The translations under genes and the position numbers were made by a program. Of a stretch of DNA of 64,000 bases, positions 18,355 to 27,984 are shown piece after piece. Every line of letters starts with the position of its first letter. Positions within the stretch are counted from its first letter, which is position 1. Below the pieces are notes generated by a model that was given only the letters and a program-made list of their open reading frames with translations, ran no database searches and had not been told where the DNA came from. This stretch comes from CAZBMJ01 sp964493205 (GTDB lineage: Bacteria; Myxococcota; UBA727; JABDBI01). Where the stretch lies: NCBI GenBank assembly GCA_964493205.1, contig CAZBMJ010000004.1:1-64000 (forward strand), written 5' to 3'.

Positions 18355-19005
18355 ATGATCACTAATATTTTGCTTAATACCATTCTGCCACCAAAGTGTT
18401 TTTGTTGTGAGCATGATTCACCAAATAATCATTTGTGTGAGTCTTGTGACATTTTATGTAATTTAGTTAATAATCCATTATTTCTAGATAATAACGAGCC
18501 TGCAGCAATTTTTTTTTATGAATTTAGTATTAAGAAACTTATACAAATTTCTAAGTTTGAAAAAAGCTTGGCTCATGCGTATGTTTTAATAAATTTAGCT
18601 AAAAAAGCCTTGCAAGGATCTTTCTTACTCAAACAAATAAAACTTTTTGAACCTCAAGCTATCGTCTATGTTCCAAGTACGTATAAAGGCTTAATCACAA
18701 GAGGCTTTGATATATCTTTTTTATTCGCTAATATTTTAAGTAAAACACTTAATTGCCCAATAGATAACTTATTAAAAAAGCCTCTTAGTAGTAAAAAAAT
18801 GTCTAGTATCACAAATAAACAAGAGCGCTTAGAAGCTATAAAGGGCAGTTTTTTATTAAGAACAAGCTTAAGTAATTATAAAAGAATTTTATTGGTTGAC
18901 GATGTGGTTACCACAGGGGCTACTTTTAGTGAATGCTCAAGAATGCTTAAAAAATATTCAAAACAGATAAAGTGCTTAGCCATAGCCCAAACACCTTTAA
19001 AATAA
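18355..19005 (+). CDS. ComF-family phosphoribosyltransferase-like protein
   Basis: The N terminus has a four-Cys zinc-binding knuckle (PPKCFCCEHD and LCESCDILC), and the C terminus has the PRTase motif RILLVDDVVTTGATFSEC, where the two Asp bind PRPP-Mg. Between them, VYVPSTYKGLITRGFDISF matches the ComFC 'P...R..RGFNQ' region. ComF proteins act at the inner membrane in DNA uptake and recombination during natural transformation. Neighbouring radA and an exported nuclease fit a DNA-handling theme, but no pilus or com genes are visible. The ATG at 18355 follows AAAGG and starts the conserved region; an upstream in-frame ATG at 18286 adds 23 unconserved residues. Confidence 0.88.
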   Translation: MITNILLNTILPPKCFCCEHDSPNNHLCESCDILCNLVNNPLFLDNNEPAAIFFYEFSIKKLIQISKFEKSLAHAYVLINLAKKALQGSFLLKQIKLFEPQAIVYVPSTYKGLITRGFDISFLFANILSKTLNCPIDNLLKKPLSSKKMSSITNKQERLEAIKGSFLLRTSLSNYKRILLVDDVVTTGATFSECSRMLKKYSKQIKCLAIAQTPLK

Positions 19006-19067
19006 AAGGATTTTATAGCCTTATAATTTTGTTGTGAGTAAGACAATAAAGAATCCTAAGAGTTATT

Positions 19068-19505
19068 ATGAAATTTTTACTAAGTTTATATGTGTTTTGC
19101 TGTTTTATTGCTTGTGAAAAATCTTGTGCACCCACAAAAGAACCCATAGCGCAAAGCAGTAAAAGAGTATTTTTTGTGAATTTAAAAAATGGCGATAAAG
19201 TTACATCCCCTCTAGAAGTAGTGTTTGGCGTAGAAGGTATGAGTGTGAGAAAAGCACTAGAAGATCTAAACGATAAAACCTCAGGGCATCATCATATACT
19301 CATGGATCATCCACAAGGTTACATACAAGAGGGGCATGTTATCCCTATGGATGATAAACATATTCATTATGGTGGTGCTCAAACACAAGGAGTTATTAAT
19401 TTATCGCCAGGTAAACACACCCTATCGCTACAATTTGCTGATGGTGCCCATTTATCTTATGGTAAAGCCATGTCAGCGACTATTAGTGTGGAAGTACTTG
19501 AGTAA
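19068..19505 (+). CDS. DUF4399-type exported lipoprotein
   Basis: A short signal peptide ending in CFIAC predicts lipidation. The mature domain is a small beta sandwich with the DUF4399 pattern: FFVNLKNGDKVTSPLEVVFGVEGM, then a His-rich GHHHILMD, IPMDDKHIHYGGAQTQ, and LSPGKHTLSLQFADGAH. The clustered His residues suggest metal binding (inference). Family function is unknown. It ends two bases from the convergent LRR gene. Confidence 0.85.
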   Translation: MKFLLSLYVFCCFIACEKSCAPTKEPIAQSSKRVFFVNLKNGDKVTSPLEVVFGVEGMSVRKALEDLNDKTSGHHHILMDHPQGYIQEGHVIPMDDKHIHYGGAQTQGVINLSPGKHTLSLQFADGAHLSYGKAMSATISVEVLE

Positions 19506-19506
19506 T

Positions 19507-20514
19507 TTAATATATTTTTTTTAACTTGCCCTTAGTTAAAATAACTAAAACTTGAGGAGAAATTGTTATGTTATTATTATTCATGCATAACTCTTCTAAA
19601 TTAGTTAATTTACTCATACAATCAGGTAATTTTCTGACATGATTATGACTAATATTTAAATGTTTTAAATTAGTTAAATTCTCTATTAATAGAGGTATCT
19701 TTCCCACACTGTTATATTCCATATTTAACTTAATTAAATCAGTCAAAGTAAACAAATATTTTGGCAATTTTTCTATACAATTAAAACTTATATCTAAATC
19801 ACATAAACCAGTTAATTTTCCTAAAAATTCTGGTAGTTCATTAAGACGGCCTTCTAATTTTAAGTTTTTTAGATTAGGTAAGTCGCCAATAACTTCAAAA
19901 TTTCCATCTTCAAAATACTCTATCGTTAAACTAGATAAATTATTTAAATTTCTGAAGGAATCAGGTAACGTATTTATTTCATTGCCAGATAAGTTTAACT
20001 TTTCCAAGTTAGATAAATTTCCTATTTCTTGAGGTAATTTACATAATTTATTATTTTCTATATTTAAGTTTTTTAAGTTCTTTAATGCGCTTAATGATTC
20101 AGGTAAAAATTCTAATTTATTATTTTTAATATTTAAATCAGTGAGATTAATTAACGCGCTTAAATTTTCAGATAAATAAGTTATCTGGTTATATTCAACA
20201 TTTAATAATATCAAATTAAATAGCCTTAACTCTATAGGAAATATAGATATTTTATTATTCGATAGGTCTAGCTCTTTCAAATTAGCTAAATTGTTTATTG
20301 AGTCAAGAGGATATTTTATATCACTATAATTAATCGTAAGCGACTCTAAATTAAACAGTGAAAACAAATTATCGAAATCATTAGATGACAAAATACTGCA
20401 TTGTAACTTAAAATCAGTGGTTTTATTTATATCATATTTTTTATGACAAACTTTTATTTCACTTGCAGTTATATAGCCAGAACACAATAGAAAAAATATT
20501 ATTACTTTATTCAT
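19507..20514 (-). CDS. Secreted leucine-rich repeat protein
   Basis: A signal peptide (MNKVIIFFLLCSGYITASE) precedes about eleven tandem leucine-rich repeats of 22-23 residues with the pattern LxxLxxLxIxxNxLxxLPxx, for example LTDLNIKNNKLEFLPESL and LKNLNIENNKLCKLPQEI. The 'LPxx' type resembles the bacterial/plant LRR class. The protein is almost entirely LRR with no enzymatic domain, so a binding role is expected; secreted LRR proteins in host-associated bacteria often bind host proteins (inference). AGGAG seven bases before the ATG is a strong ribosome-binding site. The three Cys at the N terminus may cap the solenoid. Confidence 0.88.
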   Translation of the reverse strand: MNKVIIFFLLCSGYITASEIKVCHKKYDINKTTDFKLQCSILSSNDFDNLFSLFNLESLTINYSDIKYPLDSINNLANLKELDLSNNKISIFPIELRLFNLILLNVEYNQITYLSENLSALINLTDLNIKNNKLEFLPESLSALKNLKNLNIENNKLCKLPQEIGNLSNLEKLNLSGNEINTLPDSFRNLNNLSSLTIEYFEDGNFEVIGDLPNLKNLKLEGRLNELPEFLGKLTGLCDLDISFNCIEKLPKYLFTLTDLIKLNMEYNSVGKIPLLIENLTNLKHLNISHNHVRKLPDCMSKLTNLEELCMNNNNITISPQVLVILTKGKLKKIY

Positions 20515-20531
20515 TATTAACTCCTAAATTT

Positions 20532-21884
20532 TTAAACCATAAATAATTTTATAGCTTCTTGAATATTTGATAGAGATTTAGTTTTCATGGCTGAATCCAG
20601 GGTAAGATCAGCAGATTTTGGAATTACGGCAGAATCAAAACCTAATCTATAAGCTTCTTTTAATCGCTCGTTAATTCTAAAAACACTGCGAATTTCTCCT
20701 GATAAACCAAGTTCACCTAAGGCTACTAAATTGAAAGGCAATGAAATATTCTTAACACTAGAAGCAATGGCCAAAGCCAAAGCCAAATCTAGAGCTGGAT
20801 CATCAATATCAATGCCACCTACCACTGATACAAACAAATCCATACGCGATAAATTTATACGAGCATGTTTTTCCAAAATAGCAGCGATAATACAAACGCG
20901 ATTAGTGTCAATGCCCACACAGGTTCGCCGTGGGTTACCAAATAAGCTTTCAGTGGCCAATGCTTGAATTTCAACTAATAAGGGCCTAGTGCCTTCAATA
21001 GTACAAAATACTGCACTGCCAGGCTTATCTTTTGGGCGCTCAGCCAAAAAAAATGCCGACGGATTTTTTATACTTATCAAACCTTTAGAACTCATTTCAA
21101 AAAGGCCAATTTCGTTAGTAGAACCAAAGCGATTTTTATGAGCTCTAAGCATTCTATAGTGGTCATTGCGTGATTGCTCAAAATATAACACCGTATCGAC
21201 CATATGCTCTAAAAGTCTTGGGCCTGCAATATTGCCATCTTTAGTCACATGACCCACTAAAAAAGTTGGTATGCCAAAATCTTTGGCAAAATGTACAGCT
21301 TTTGCAGTAACTTCTCTAATTTGTGCCACTGAGCCAGCAGCTGATTCTAAGCTAGAACAAGAGACTGTTTGCACTGAATCAATAACTAAAAAATCTGGTT
21401 TAAAATCTTGAGCTTGGGCCAATGCTAAGTCTAGATCTGTTTGGCATAACAAAAATAAATTTTCATATAAGCCATCAAGGCGTTCTGCACTAAGCCTGAT
21501 TTGTTGGGCAGATTCTTCTGCTGAAATATACAAAACTCTTTTGCCCGCTTTAGCCAAGTTAGCTGAGCACATTTGTAACAGGGTACTTTTACCAGCACCT
21601 GGTTCACCACCGATTAAAGTTACACTGCCTAAAACTAGGCCTCCGCCTAATACTTTATCCAGTTCTTCTAAGTGTGTGGAAATTCTAGTTTTATTAAGAT
21701 GCTCAATGGTCGTAATAGATTGGGGCTTGTGGTCAACTATATCAAGTTTAGTTTGGTTTTGCGTAAATTTTTCTTCCACCATACTATTCCAAGTAAAGCA
21801 ACTTGGACATTTGCCACACCATTTTGTTTCAACATGACCGCAAGATTGGCAAAAAAAGGCGTATTCTCTAGATTTTTTTTTCAT
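20532..21884 (-). CDS. radA: DNA repair protein RadA
   Basis: A RecA-like branch-migration ATPase in recombination and repair. A C4 zinc finger lies at residues 13-30 (CQSCGHVETKWCGKCPSC), the Walker A is GGEPGAGKSTLL near residue 90, the RadA-specific KNRFG motif appears as AHKNRFGSTNEIG, and a Lon-protease-like C-terminal domain (GGIDIDDPALDLALALAIASS) follows. The 450-residue length is standard. It starts 22 bases from the divergent rlmE start, so both promoters must lie within the neighbouring coding ends. Confidence 0.97.
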   Translation of the reverse strand: MKKKSREYAFFCQSCGHVETKWCGKCPSCFTWNSMVEEKFTQNQTKLDIVDHKPQSITTIEHLNKTRISTHLEELDKVLGGGLVLGSVTLIGGEPGAGKSTLLQMCSANLAKAGKRVLYISAEESAQQIRLSAERLDGLYENLFLLCQTDLDLALAQAQDFKPDFLVIDSVQTVSCSSLESAAGSVAQIREVTAKAVHFAKDFGIPTFLVGHVTKDGNIAGPRLLEHMVDTVLYFEQSRNDHYRMLRAHKNRFGSTNEIGLFEMSSKGLISIKNPSAFFLAERPKDKPGSAVFCTIEGTRPLLVEIQALATESLFGNPRRTCVGIDTNRVCIIAAILEKHARINLSRMDLFVSVVGGIDIDDPALDLALALAIASSVKNISLPFNLVALGELGLSGEIRSVFRINERLKEAYRLGFDSAVIPKSADLTLDSAMKTKSLSNIQEAIKLFMV

Positions 21885-21906
21885 AAGCCTATATAAGTTT
21901 TAAATT

Positions 21907-22515
21907 ATGTCTACTTTTAATACTAAAGATTATTATTTCAATCAAGCCAAAGCCCAAGGTTTTAACGCACGTTCGGTTTATAAACTGCAAGAAATGGATG
22001 CTAGCTTAAAACTCGTCAAGCAAAGTTCTCTTATTCTTGATTTAGGCTGTGCTCCTGGGTCATGGTTGCAATATGTTGACCAAAAGCTAAATAAGCAAGG
22101 CGCAGCTTTGGGTATAGATTTAAGCCCAGTAAATACTGCTTTTAAAAATAATATAAAGTGCCTACAAGATGACGTTTTTTTGCTCACCAAAGATAAATTA
22201 GCTGATTATATGTCTGATTTAACTGCTAATTTTACTTATTTTGATGTGATATTAAGCGATATGGCCCCAAAAACTTCGGGTATTAGGCATTTGGACCAAA
22301 CGCGCAGTTATGATCTAGCTAAAAAAGTTTTTGAGTTATCTCTAGAATTATTAAAACCTAAAGGTTCTATGATCATTAAAATTTTTGCTGGCGGTGAAGT
22401 GAACGATTTGATCAAAGAAATAAAACCTCATTTTATACAAATCAAGCAAATGCGCCCCCCTAGTGTGCGATCGTGCAGCAAAGAGTTTTATTTAGTGGCT
22501 TTGAGCAAAAAATAA
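21907..22515 (+). CDS. rlmE: 23S rRNA 2'-O-ribose methyltransferase RlmE
   Basis: FtsJ/RrmJ-type SAM methyltransferase that modifies U2552 (E. coli numbering) in the ribosomal A-loop. The Rossmann SAM motif is ILDLGCAPGSWLQYV; the K-D-K-E tetrad is represented by Lys in RSVYKLQEMD, Asp in ILSDMAPKTSG, Lys in MIIKIFAGGE and Glu in SCSKEFYLVA. At 202 residues it is the normal size. The N-terminal DYYFNQAKAQGFNARSVYKL is the family hallmark. It is probably followed in the same transcript by the exported protein gene at 22588. Confidence 0.96.
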   Translation: MSTFNTKDYYFNQAKAQGFNARSVYKLQEMDASLKLVKQSSLILDLGCAPGSWLQYVDQKLNKQGAALGIDLSPVNTAFKNNIKCLQDDVFLLTKDKLADYMSDLTANFTYFDVILSDMAPKTSGIRHLDQTRSYDLAKKVFELSLELLKPKGSMIIKIFAGGEVNDLIKEIKPHFIQIKQMRPPSVRSCSKEFYLVALSKK

Positions 22516-22587
22516 AATAAATTATTGGAAATAAAATTAATTAAGTTTTGTTATAACACTCAGAAAATTTTTTATTCTGGAGTGTTT

Positions 22588-23169
22588 ATGCAAGTTTTTC
22601 TAAAAATATGTTTATTTTTTTTGTTAATTCACGCAAATAGTATGTTTGCTCAAGACGTTAGGGTTCATATAATTGACCAAACTAATATTAATCAAGCTGA
22701 AAGTTTAATTTATATAGATGAAGCTTTTTTATTATTTAAAAGCTTACATGAAGCATATGCTGATACTTATCCAGCAGAAATGTTTGAAAATTTATTTAAT
22801 AATCAAATAAATTGTGTAAAAAGTGGTCATACAAAACTCTTCTTGGCCTTATCAGATAACAAAGTAATTGGTAATATTTTTGCTGTTTATAACGAGCCTC
22901 GCCATATGACCCAACTTCGTTTTTTAGGATTTGATCAAAATCTTTCACAAGATAGCTGTGCTAAGGCCTTTGAAGAAATTATAAAAAATATACAAAAACT
23001 TGACCCTGCTACTAGTAAAGGTATCTGCTGTGCAACTAATAAAAAAATAGTTAATTATATATGGTTTTTTGAAAAACTAAATTTAATAAAAAACCCTTCT
23101 TTATTTAGAGAAGACAATTTTGATTCACAAAATTATCACTGGTACAGCAGATATTATATAACTTTTTAA
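22588..23169 (+). CDS. Exported GNAT-like protein
   Basis: A 193-residue protein with a signal peptide (MQVFLKICLFFLLIHANSMFA). The mature region contains LFLALSDNKVIGNIFAVYNEP, which fits the beta4 strand region of GNAT N-acetyltransferases (substrate side, 'vG' turn), followed by FLGFDQNLSQDSCAKAFEEI as a possible acetyl-CoA-binding turn and helix; the usual Q/RxxGxG/A signature is not clear. The ATG at 22588 is preferred over the frame opening at 22525 because TGGAG lies at the right distance and the signal peptide starts there. A periplasmic or secreted GNAT would lack acetyl-CoA unless delivered into another cell. Assignment is tentative. Confidence 0.55.
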   Translation: MQVFLKICLFFLLIHANSMFAQDVRVHIIDQTNINQAESLIYIDEAFLLFKSLHEAYADTYPAEMFENLFNNQINCVKSGHTKLFLALSDNKVIGNIFAVYNEPRHMTQLRFLGFDQNLSQDSCAKAFEEIIKNIQKLDPATSKGICCATNKKIVNYIWFFEKLNLIKNPSLFREDNFDSQNYHWYSRYYITF

Positions 23170-23291
23170 AAAGATAAGTTATTAAAGAATTTGCTGAATT
23201 CCTCATCCGCAAGTTTTTTAGAACCAAGATGGGTTAATGAGTAGCGTAATCCCATGGGAGCATTTTTATAGGCAGACCTAAGCTTTGGCAT
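23166..23291 (-). pseudogene. Short ORF or gene remnant
   Basis: A 41-codon frame (MPKLRSAYKNAPMGLRYSL..., ending in EFSKFFNNLSF) on the minus strand fills most of the gap before the ABC exporter and overlaps the stop of the upstream gene. It looks like the C-terminal tail of a longer protein rather than a full gene; no Shine-Dalgarno is seen. It may be the residue of a gene deleted when the exporter gene arrived. Confidence 0.3.
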
Positions 23292-23353
23292 TAAGGTATT
23301 ATTAAGCTATGTTGCTTAATATTGCTCATTGTGGCACAAAATAAGCCAAACTT

Positions 23354-25153
23354 ATGTTAAAAAAACTCTTGCAAATAACCCCTAGGCTATTGCCTATAGA
23401 TTTCACTAAACCTTGGTGGCAAATTGTTATTGCCCAAAAAGGCCTAGCCATATCTATTGCTATACTTACAATGATGCCCCATGTCTTTTGGAGTATCAGT
23501 CCATTTTTAATAACCTATGTTTTTGAAATGGCCAGTCTACCTGCTTGTTTAGCAATGTTTACTGCATGGTTTATGCTCAATTTTATCGAAACTTTAGGGT
23601 ATAGTTTAAACGCACAATTTCAGCTTCAAATTATACATGGTGTTCATCAAAACGCCCATCAGCAATTGTTAGTAATTGATCCCTGCTATCACACTCATCG
23701 TTCAAGCGGCGCAATTTTAGGAAAAATTGATCGTGCAGCACGAGGCTATGAAGATCTCTTGGATCAGCTATTACTTGAGTTTTCTCCTATACTCATAGGC
23801 CTCATCACCACAATAGTGGCCTTAAGTTATTATTCACTGTGGCTAATGGCGGTAGTTACTGGCTTATTTGGGGTTATTGTTATCAGTGGATATTACTTTG
23901 CTACTAAAATATCTACACCATGGGAAAAAAAGTTCATTGGCAGTGACGACGCTTTTCGTACCACCGCCGTGGAAAATTTAGCCCAAGTGCACTTGGTGCG
24001 AGCAACTTTTGCTAGTGATCATATGAGCGAAAAATTAACTGCCAAGATTAAGCATAACATGCAAAATGAAGGCAACTTATGGCTTTCTTACACTTACGGC
24101 AGTCTGTTATTAAGAACCATATATTTAACAGCCCTATTTATAGTGCTAATAGTACTGCTGTGGCAAATAAATCGAGGCAGCATTACGGTGGTAGCTGCCG
24201 CAGCTTTAGCCATTGCTTATTTGCGCAATACTCAGTTGTTGTTAAGGATTATTGGTCCATTTCGCCGCTATATGCGTGGTTTAAACGCAGTAAAAGACCT
24301 ATTTGAGTTTATTCCTAGTTTTGGCAAACAGTCTTATCCAGTCTTAGGCCATATTGATGAGCCACTGATTACTCAAGAGGCCATCACCATAAAAGCTCAT
24401 AGAATATCCTTTGATTATGAAACAGCAAAGTTATTTAATGAGCATAGCTTATTTTTAAGTTGTCATTCTGCACAAGATAACAAACTTTATGGCATTATTG
24501 GCGCATCTGGCAGTGGCAAAACCACGCTCTTATCCATATTAGGGGGCCAGTTAAAGCCTGATATTGGTTCTGTTTTGATCAACAATATTGATATTTATAG
24601 CGTGACTGACAGTAAGCGTCGTCATCTAATTGCAATGCAAAGCCAAACAGCTTCTACTCTTCAAGGATCTGTAAAATATAACCTTCTTTTTGGTCTACCC
24701 AAGGATCATGGGTATAGCGATGAATATTTGCTTACTGTTCTTGAGCGAGTAGGTCTTTTGAATATTTTAAATGCTCAACAGGCGCTATTAACACAATTGG
24801 GAGAGCGCGGCCTTAATCTTTCTGGTGGACAACGCCAACGAATCAATTTCGCAAGTCTCTACTTGCGAGCTCACTATTATCGCCCGCCAGTAATATTGAT
24901 CGATGAGCCTACCAGTAGCCTTGATGAGGTCAGCGAAGCTTCAATTACTGGCATGATCCTAGAGCTAGCTAAGCATTCAATAACCTTGGTGATAGCTCAT
25001 AGACTTAAAACAATTGAAGACGCCGTGGGGCTCATGGATTTATCACTTTTATCTGAGGAAAAAAATATTGAGTTTTACTCATTGACTCAACTAAAACAAC
25101 GTTCTGTTTATTATAGCCAGTTAGTAGCTGGCAAAATTTGTTTAGATAGTTAG
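23354..25153 (+). CDS. ABC exporter (fused membrane and ATPase domains)
   Basis: A 599-residue half-transporter: residues about 1-320 hold six membrane helices of the exporter type, and the C-terminal ATPase has Walker A GASGSGKTTLL, signature LSGGQRQRI, Walker B VILIDEPTSSLDE and the H-loop VIAHR. The N terminus begins with the 30-residue basic/aromatic stretch typical of MsbA/multidrug half-exporters. The substrate is unknown. No partner half is adjacent, so a homodimer is expected. Base composition is slightly more G+C-rich (22 of 60 in one line counted) than neighbouring genes. Its stop abuts the convergent ankyrin lipoprotein gene with no gap. The start has no strong ribosome-binding site. 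Confidence 0.93.
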   Translation: MLKKLLQITPRLLPIDFTKPWWQIVIAQKGLAISIAILTMMPHVFWSISPFLITYVFEMASLPACLAMFTAWFMLNFIETLGYSLNAQFQLQIIHGVHQNAHQQLLVIDPCYHTHRSSGAILGKIDRAARGYEDLLDQLLLEFSPILIGLITTIVALSYYSLWLMAVVTGLFGVIVISGYYFATKISTPWEKKFIGSDDAFRTTAVENLAQVHLVRATFASDHMSEKLTAKIKHNMQNEGNLWLSYTYGSLLLRTIYLTALFIVLIVLLWQINRGSITVVAAAALAIAYLRNTQLLLRIIGPFRRYMRGLNAVKDLFEFIPSFGKQSYPVLGHIDEPLITQEAITIKAHRISFDYETAKLFNEHSLFLSCHSAQDNKLYGIIGASGSGKTTLLSILGGQLKPDIGSVLINNIDIYSVTDSKRRHLIAMQSQTASTLQGSVKYNLLFGLPKDHGYSDEYLLTVLERVGLLNILNAQQALLTQLGERGLNLSGGQRQRINFASLYLRAHYYRPPVILIDEPTSSLDEVSEASITGMILELAKHSITLVIAHRLKTIEDAVGLMDLSLLSEEKNIEFYSLTQLKQRSVYYSQLVAGKICLDS

Positions 25154-27811
25154 CTATTTTTGCGAAAGTTCTTTTAGCTTATCTTGCACTTCTTTAAAAT
25201 ACCAAGCAGTGTTATCTTCATTCATACATCCTGGATATATTTTTGGCGTGCCATCACTGTTTTGTAAAATACCTTTTGCAAAATATTCTTTTTTAACACC
25301 CGCAGTACTTAAAGCTTCTAAAAAATCTGTAATTTTTTTAGTAAATTCAGGTCTTTTACTGTTATGTTTAGCGATTTGATAATAGTCACAATATCTTTGT
25401 GTAGTAGCTTTTTCTATAGCACTAACTACCAAAATATTTTTTTGTTCTGCATCTTTTTTAAGATATTTATTTTTTATATTATCAAATAATTTTAATTCAG
25501 ATATTTTTTTAAGACTTCTGATGTCCAAGTTTTTAGCTATTTCAATCGCCACGTAAGTCATATATGTTTCGTTATTTATTTTATTGAAAAAGTCTATATC
25601 TTTAGTAGGAAATATTTCTATCAAGTAATATGTCCATTTAGGGTTATTTTTCTCTAATATTTTATTAATATTCTCTTGACTTGCACTACCTTTTTTTGAA
25701 GCAAGTTTTTTTAAAGCAGTCAAGTTATCTTTTTCAATGGCATAAGCTACCATTTCGTTAGTAACAAATGTTTTTGATAAGTAATCAATAAATTTAGTGA
25801 ATTCATCCTTTTTTGCGTCAAAATTATCTAGATAATCTTTTATGATTTCTAATATTTTATTTTCACAGGTTTCTTTCTTTAAACCAGTTAAAAAAGAGTC
25901 ACTTTTTTGAGAAATAGAAATAATACGATTTTTTATCACTTCAGCAGGAGTTTTATCTAAAATTATGTTTTTAAACTCATTATTCTTAGCGCTAAAAAAT
26001 AACGGTTGTTGAGACTTATCTACTATTTTATAAATATCAGGATCTTTTGTGGCCAATTTTTCCAATTTACTTTTATCACCACTTTCAACTGTATTTATAA
26101 CTAACGTAGCCCATTCCATAGGGTTATTGGCAATTATCTTTTGATAAGTATCATCGCTCATATTAATGCTGTCTCTATTTTTTAAAAGAGAAGTGATAAT
26201 ATTAGAATTTTTTTGTTCTAACGCTATATCTAATGCAGTTTTTCCTTCAGCGTTTTCTTCATTAAGCATATTTTTATCTAAAAAATTAAAAAAAACATCT
26301 GATTTATTTGATAAGGCCGCATAATGAAGAACATTATTTGAATCAGGACCTTTAAGAGTTGACGCATCTAAATTAGTTGTTACATCAAATCTTTTACTAA
26401 TATTTGTCAATCTATCAATCATACCAATATTATTATCATTAATAAATTTACGCATTAAAGAATTTTCACCCTTATACCAAAGAATTTCGTAACCATTATC
26501 TTTTGATAAATTTCTCATGGTCTCTATAAATTTATCTTTGTAATTATTATCAGCTAAGTTAGTCATAACATCATTATAAATAACTTCTTTATTAGTGTTT
26601 TTATATACATCATTTTTATTTTTATTATCAGCTAAAAACAAATATAAACCAGTTTTATTATTTAGCGTTACTTTTTCATTATATAGTTTAGGGTATTTTG
26701 TAACTAATTCTTCCTGCACTTCTTTTCTTTGTTTATTTAAAGCATAAGTAAGTATCTTTTGCTGTTCATCTTTATCTAATACAGCATTATTTATAATAAA
26801 TTTTATAACTTCATCATTTTTAAAAAGTAATACTCTATCTAAAGGTTGGAAGTTACCTTTGTTTTTTTGTTTTAATAAATCGCTTTGCTTATTAAATAAA
26901 ATTTTAAATACTTTGGTTGCATTTAACGATGCTGCATAATGTAAAAGATTATCTTCATAGTTATCTTTTTTAGTAAGATCAATAATGTCTAAAAGCTTAC
27001 TGAGCTTCTCAGCATCGTCATCTTGTATTAAAGTGTCTTTTAAAACAGATCTTGGAGCTATTCTAAAACCCTCATCTTTTATGGGCCATAAAAATCCATT
27101 TATGGTTGATGGTTCTAGATCAGCAAAAGTTTTTTTTAAATTTTCTATGCCTTCGTCAGTTTTAAGATTGTTTTTTACGTATTTTTCTTTTGCTTCATGA
27201 GATGACTTACTAGCTATAAATTCTTTTATTTCTTTAGAATCACTAGCTGAAAAAAGAGAATTATCTTTATCCTTAAAAATATCATTATTGATAGCATAAA
27301 GTTTTTTTAGCATAGAAAGACTATTTTTTTCTATGGCTTTATGAGCAATTTGCGAAGTGATGTATTTTTTTTCTACACTATCAAGCAGTGCTTCATTATT
27401 ATCATCTATAGCTTTTATTAGATTATTTTTTATTTCTTCATCAGTAAGTTTTGCTTTTACAGGTGTTTTTACAGAAGCAGATGCTATAGGATCAGCAGTA
27501 GGGGGGGGCGTTATTTCTACAGGTATTTCTAGTGGCTTTGGAGAAGCAGATGCTATAGGATCAGGAACAGTTATTTTTACTGATGTTTTTGGCGGCTTTG
27601 GAGGAGTAGAAGCTATAGGAACTGGAATGTTGGTAACAGGGATAGTAGGTGTTGGAACTGCAGGAATAGGTGCTGATGCTATGGGCTTAGGGGGATCATT
27701 AGAGTTATCAGCTGGGTTGCTATTATTGCTAGAGCCACTACTTTTGTTTGAGCTAATAGGTTGACATGCACTCAAAATTAAAACAGCACTTATTAATATT
27801 AAATTTTTCAT
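25154..27811 (-). CDS. Ankyrin-repeat lipoprotein with Pro-rich stalk
   Basis: An 885-residue lipoprotein: signal peptide ending L-I-L-S-A-C, a Ser/Asn linker, then a Pro/Thr/Val-rich stalk (residues about 35-115) with repeated P-I-A-S-A/T units, then helical sequence. At least two ankyrin pairs are clear: DNLLHYAASLNATKVFKILF and NVLHYAALSNKSDVFFNFL, the latter followed by EGKTALDIALEQKNSNIITSLL. Weaker ankyrin-like or helical hairpins fill the rest. Cys residues near the C terminus may form disulfides. The layout (lipid anchor, Pro-rich spacer, ankyrin solenoid) suggests a surface-displayed binding protein; ankyrin repeats mediate protein contacts and are enriched in host-associated bacteria. 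The target is unknown. Confidence 0.82.
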   Translation of the reverse strand: MKNLILISAVLILSACQPISSNKSSGSSNNSNPADNSNDPPKPIASAPIPAVPTPTIPVTNIPVPIASTPPKPPKTSVKITVPDPIASASPKPLEIPVEITPPPTADPIASASVKTPVKAKLTDEEIKNNLIKAIDDNNEALLDSVEKKYITSQIAHKAIEKNSLSMLKKLYAINNDIFKDKDNSLFSASDSKEIKEFIASKSSHEAKEKYVKNNLKTDEGIENLKKTFADLEPSTINGFLWPIKDEGFRIAPRSVLKDTLIQDDDAEKLSKLLDIIDLTKKDNYEDNLLHYAASLNATKVFKILFNKQSDLLKQKNKGNFQPLDRVLLFKNDEVIKFIINNAVLDKDEQQKILTYALNKQRKEVQEELVTKYPKLYNEKVTLNNKTGLYLFLADNKNKNDVYKNTNKEVIYNDVMTNLADNNYKDKFIETMRNLSKDNGYEILWYKGENSLMRKFINDNNIGMIDRLTNISKRFDVTTNLDASTLKGPDSNNVLHYAALSNKSDVFFNFLDKNMLNEENAEGKTALDIALEQKNSNIITSLLKNRDSINMSDDTYQKIIANNPMEWATLVINTVESGDKSKLEKLATKDPDIYKIVDKSQQPLFFSAKNNEFKNIILDKTPAEVIKNRIISISQKSDSFLTGLKKETCENKILEIIKDYLDNFDAKKDEFTKFIDYLSKTFVTNEMVAYAIEKDNLTALKKLASKKGSASQENINKILEKNNPKWTYYLIEIFPTKDIDFFNKINNETYMTYVAIEIAKNLDIRSLKKISELKLFDNIKNKYLKKDAEQKNILVVSAIEKATTQRYCDYYQIAKHNSKRPEFTKKITDFLEALSTAGVKKEYFAKGILQNSDGTPKIYPGCMNEDNTAWYFKEVQDKLKELSQK

Positions 27812-27910
27812 AATTATTATACACTTAAATCATTATATCCATTTCTACTTGTTTATATTACAATAACATAAGCTAAAAGCAATGCTTTAATGCTTCTAAT
27901 TTAAATTTTT

Positions 27911-27950
27911 GGACCTTACACCTTTTTTATATGTTTATGGGTGTAGGTCC
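27911..27950. terminator. Intergenic stem-loop
   Basis: GGACCTTACACC at 27911-27922 and GGGTGTAGGTCC at 27939-27950 pair with one bulged T around a 16-base AT-rich loop. It lies 35 bases beyond the stop of the minus-strand lipoprotein gene at 27985 and upstream of the ankyrin gene, so it may end the lipoprotein transcript. A U run is not obvious, so the termination role is uncertain. Confidence 0.45.
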
Positions 27951-27984
27951 TGATTACGTACTTCTTTTAATAAGTTAAATTTTA

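Noticed and set aside
23354..25153. ABC exporter as part of a type I secretion locus
   Set aside because: No membrane-fusion protein, peptidase domain or RTX substrate nearby.
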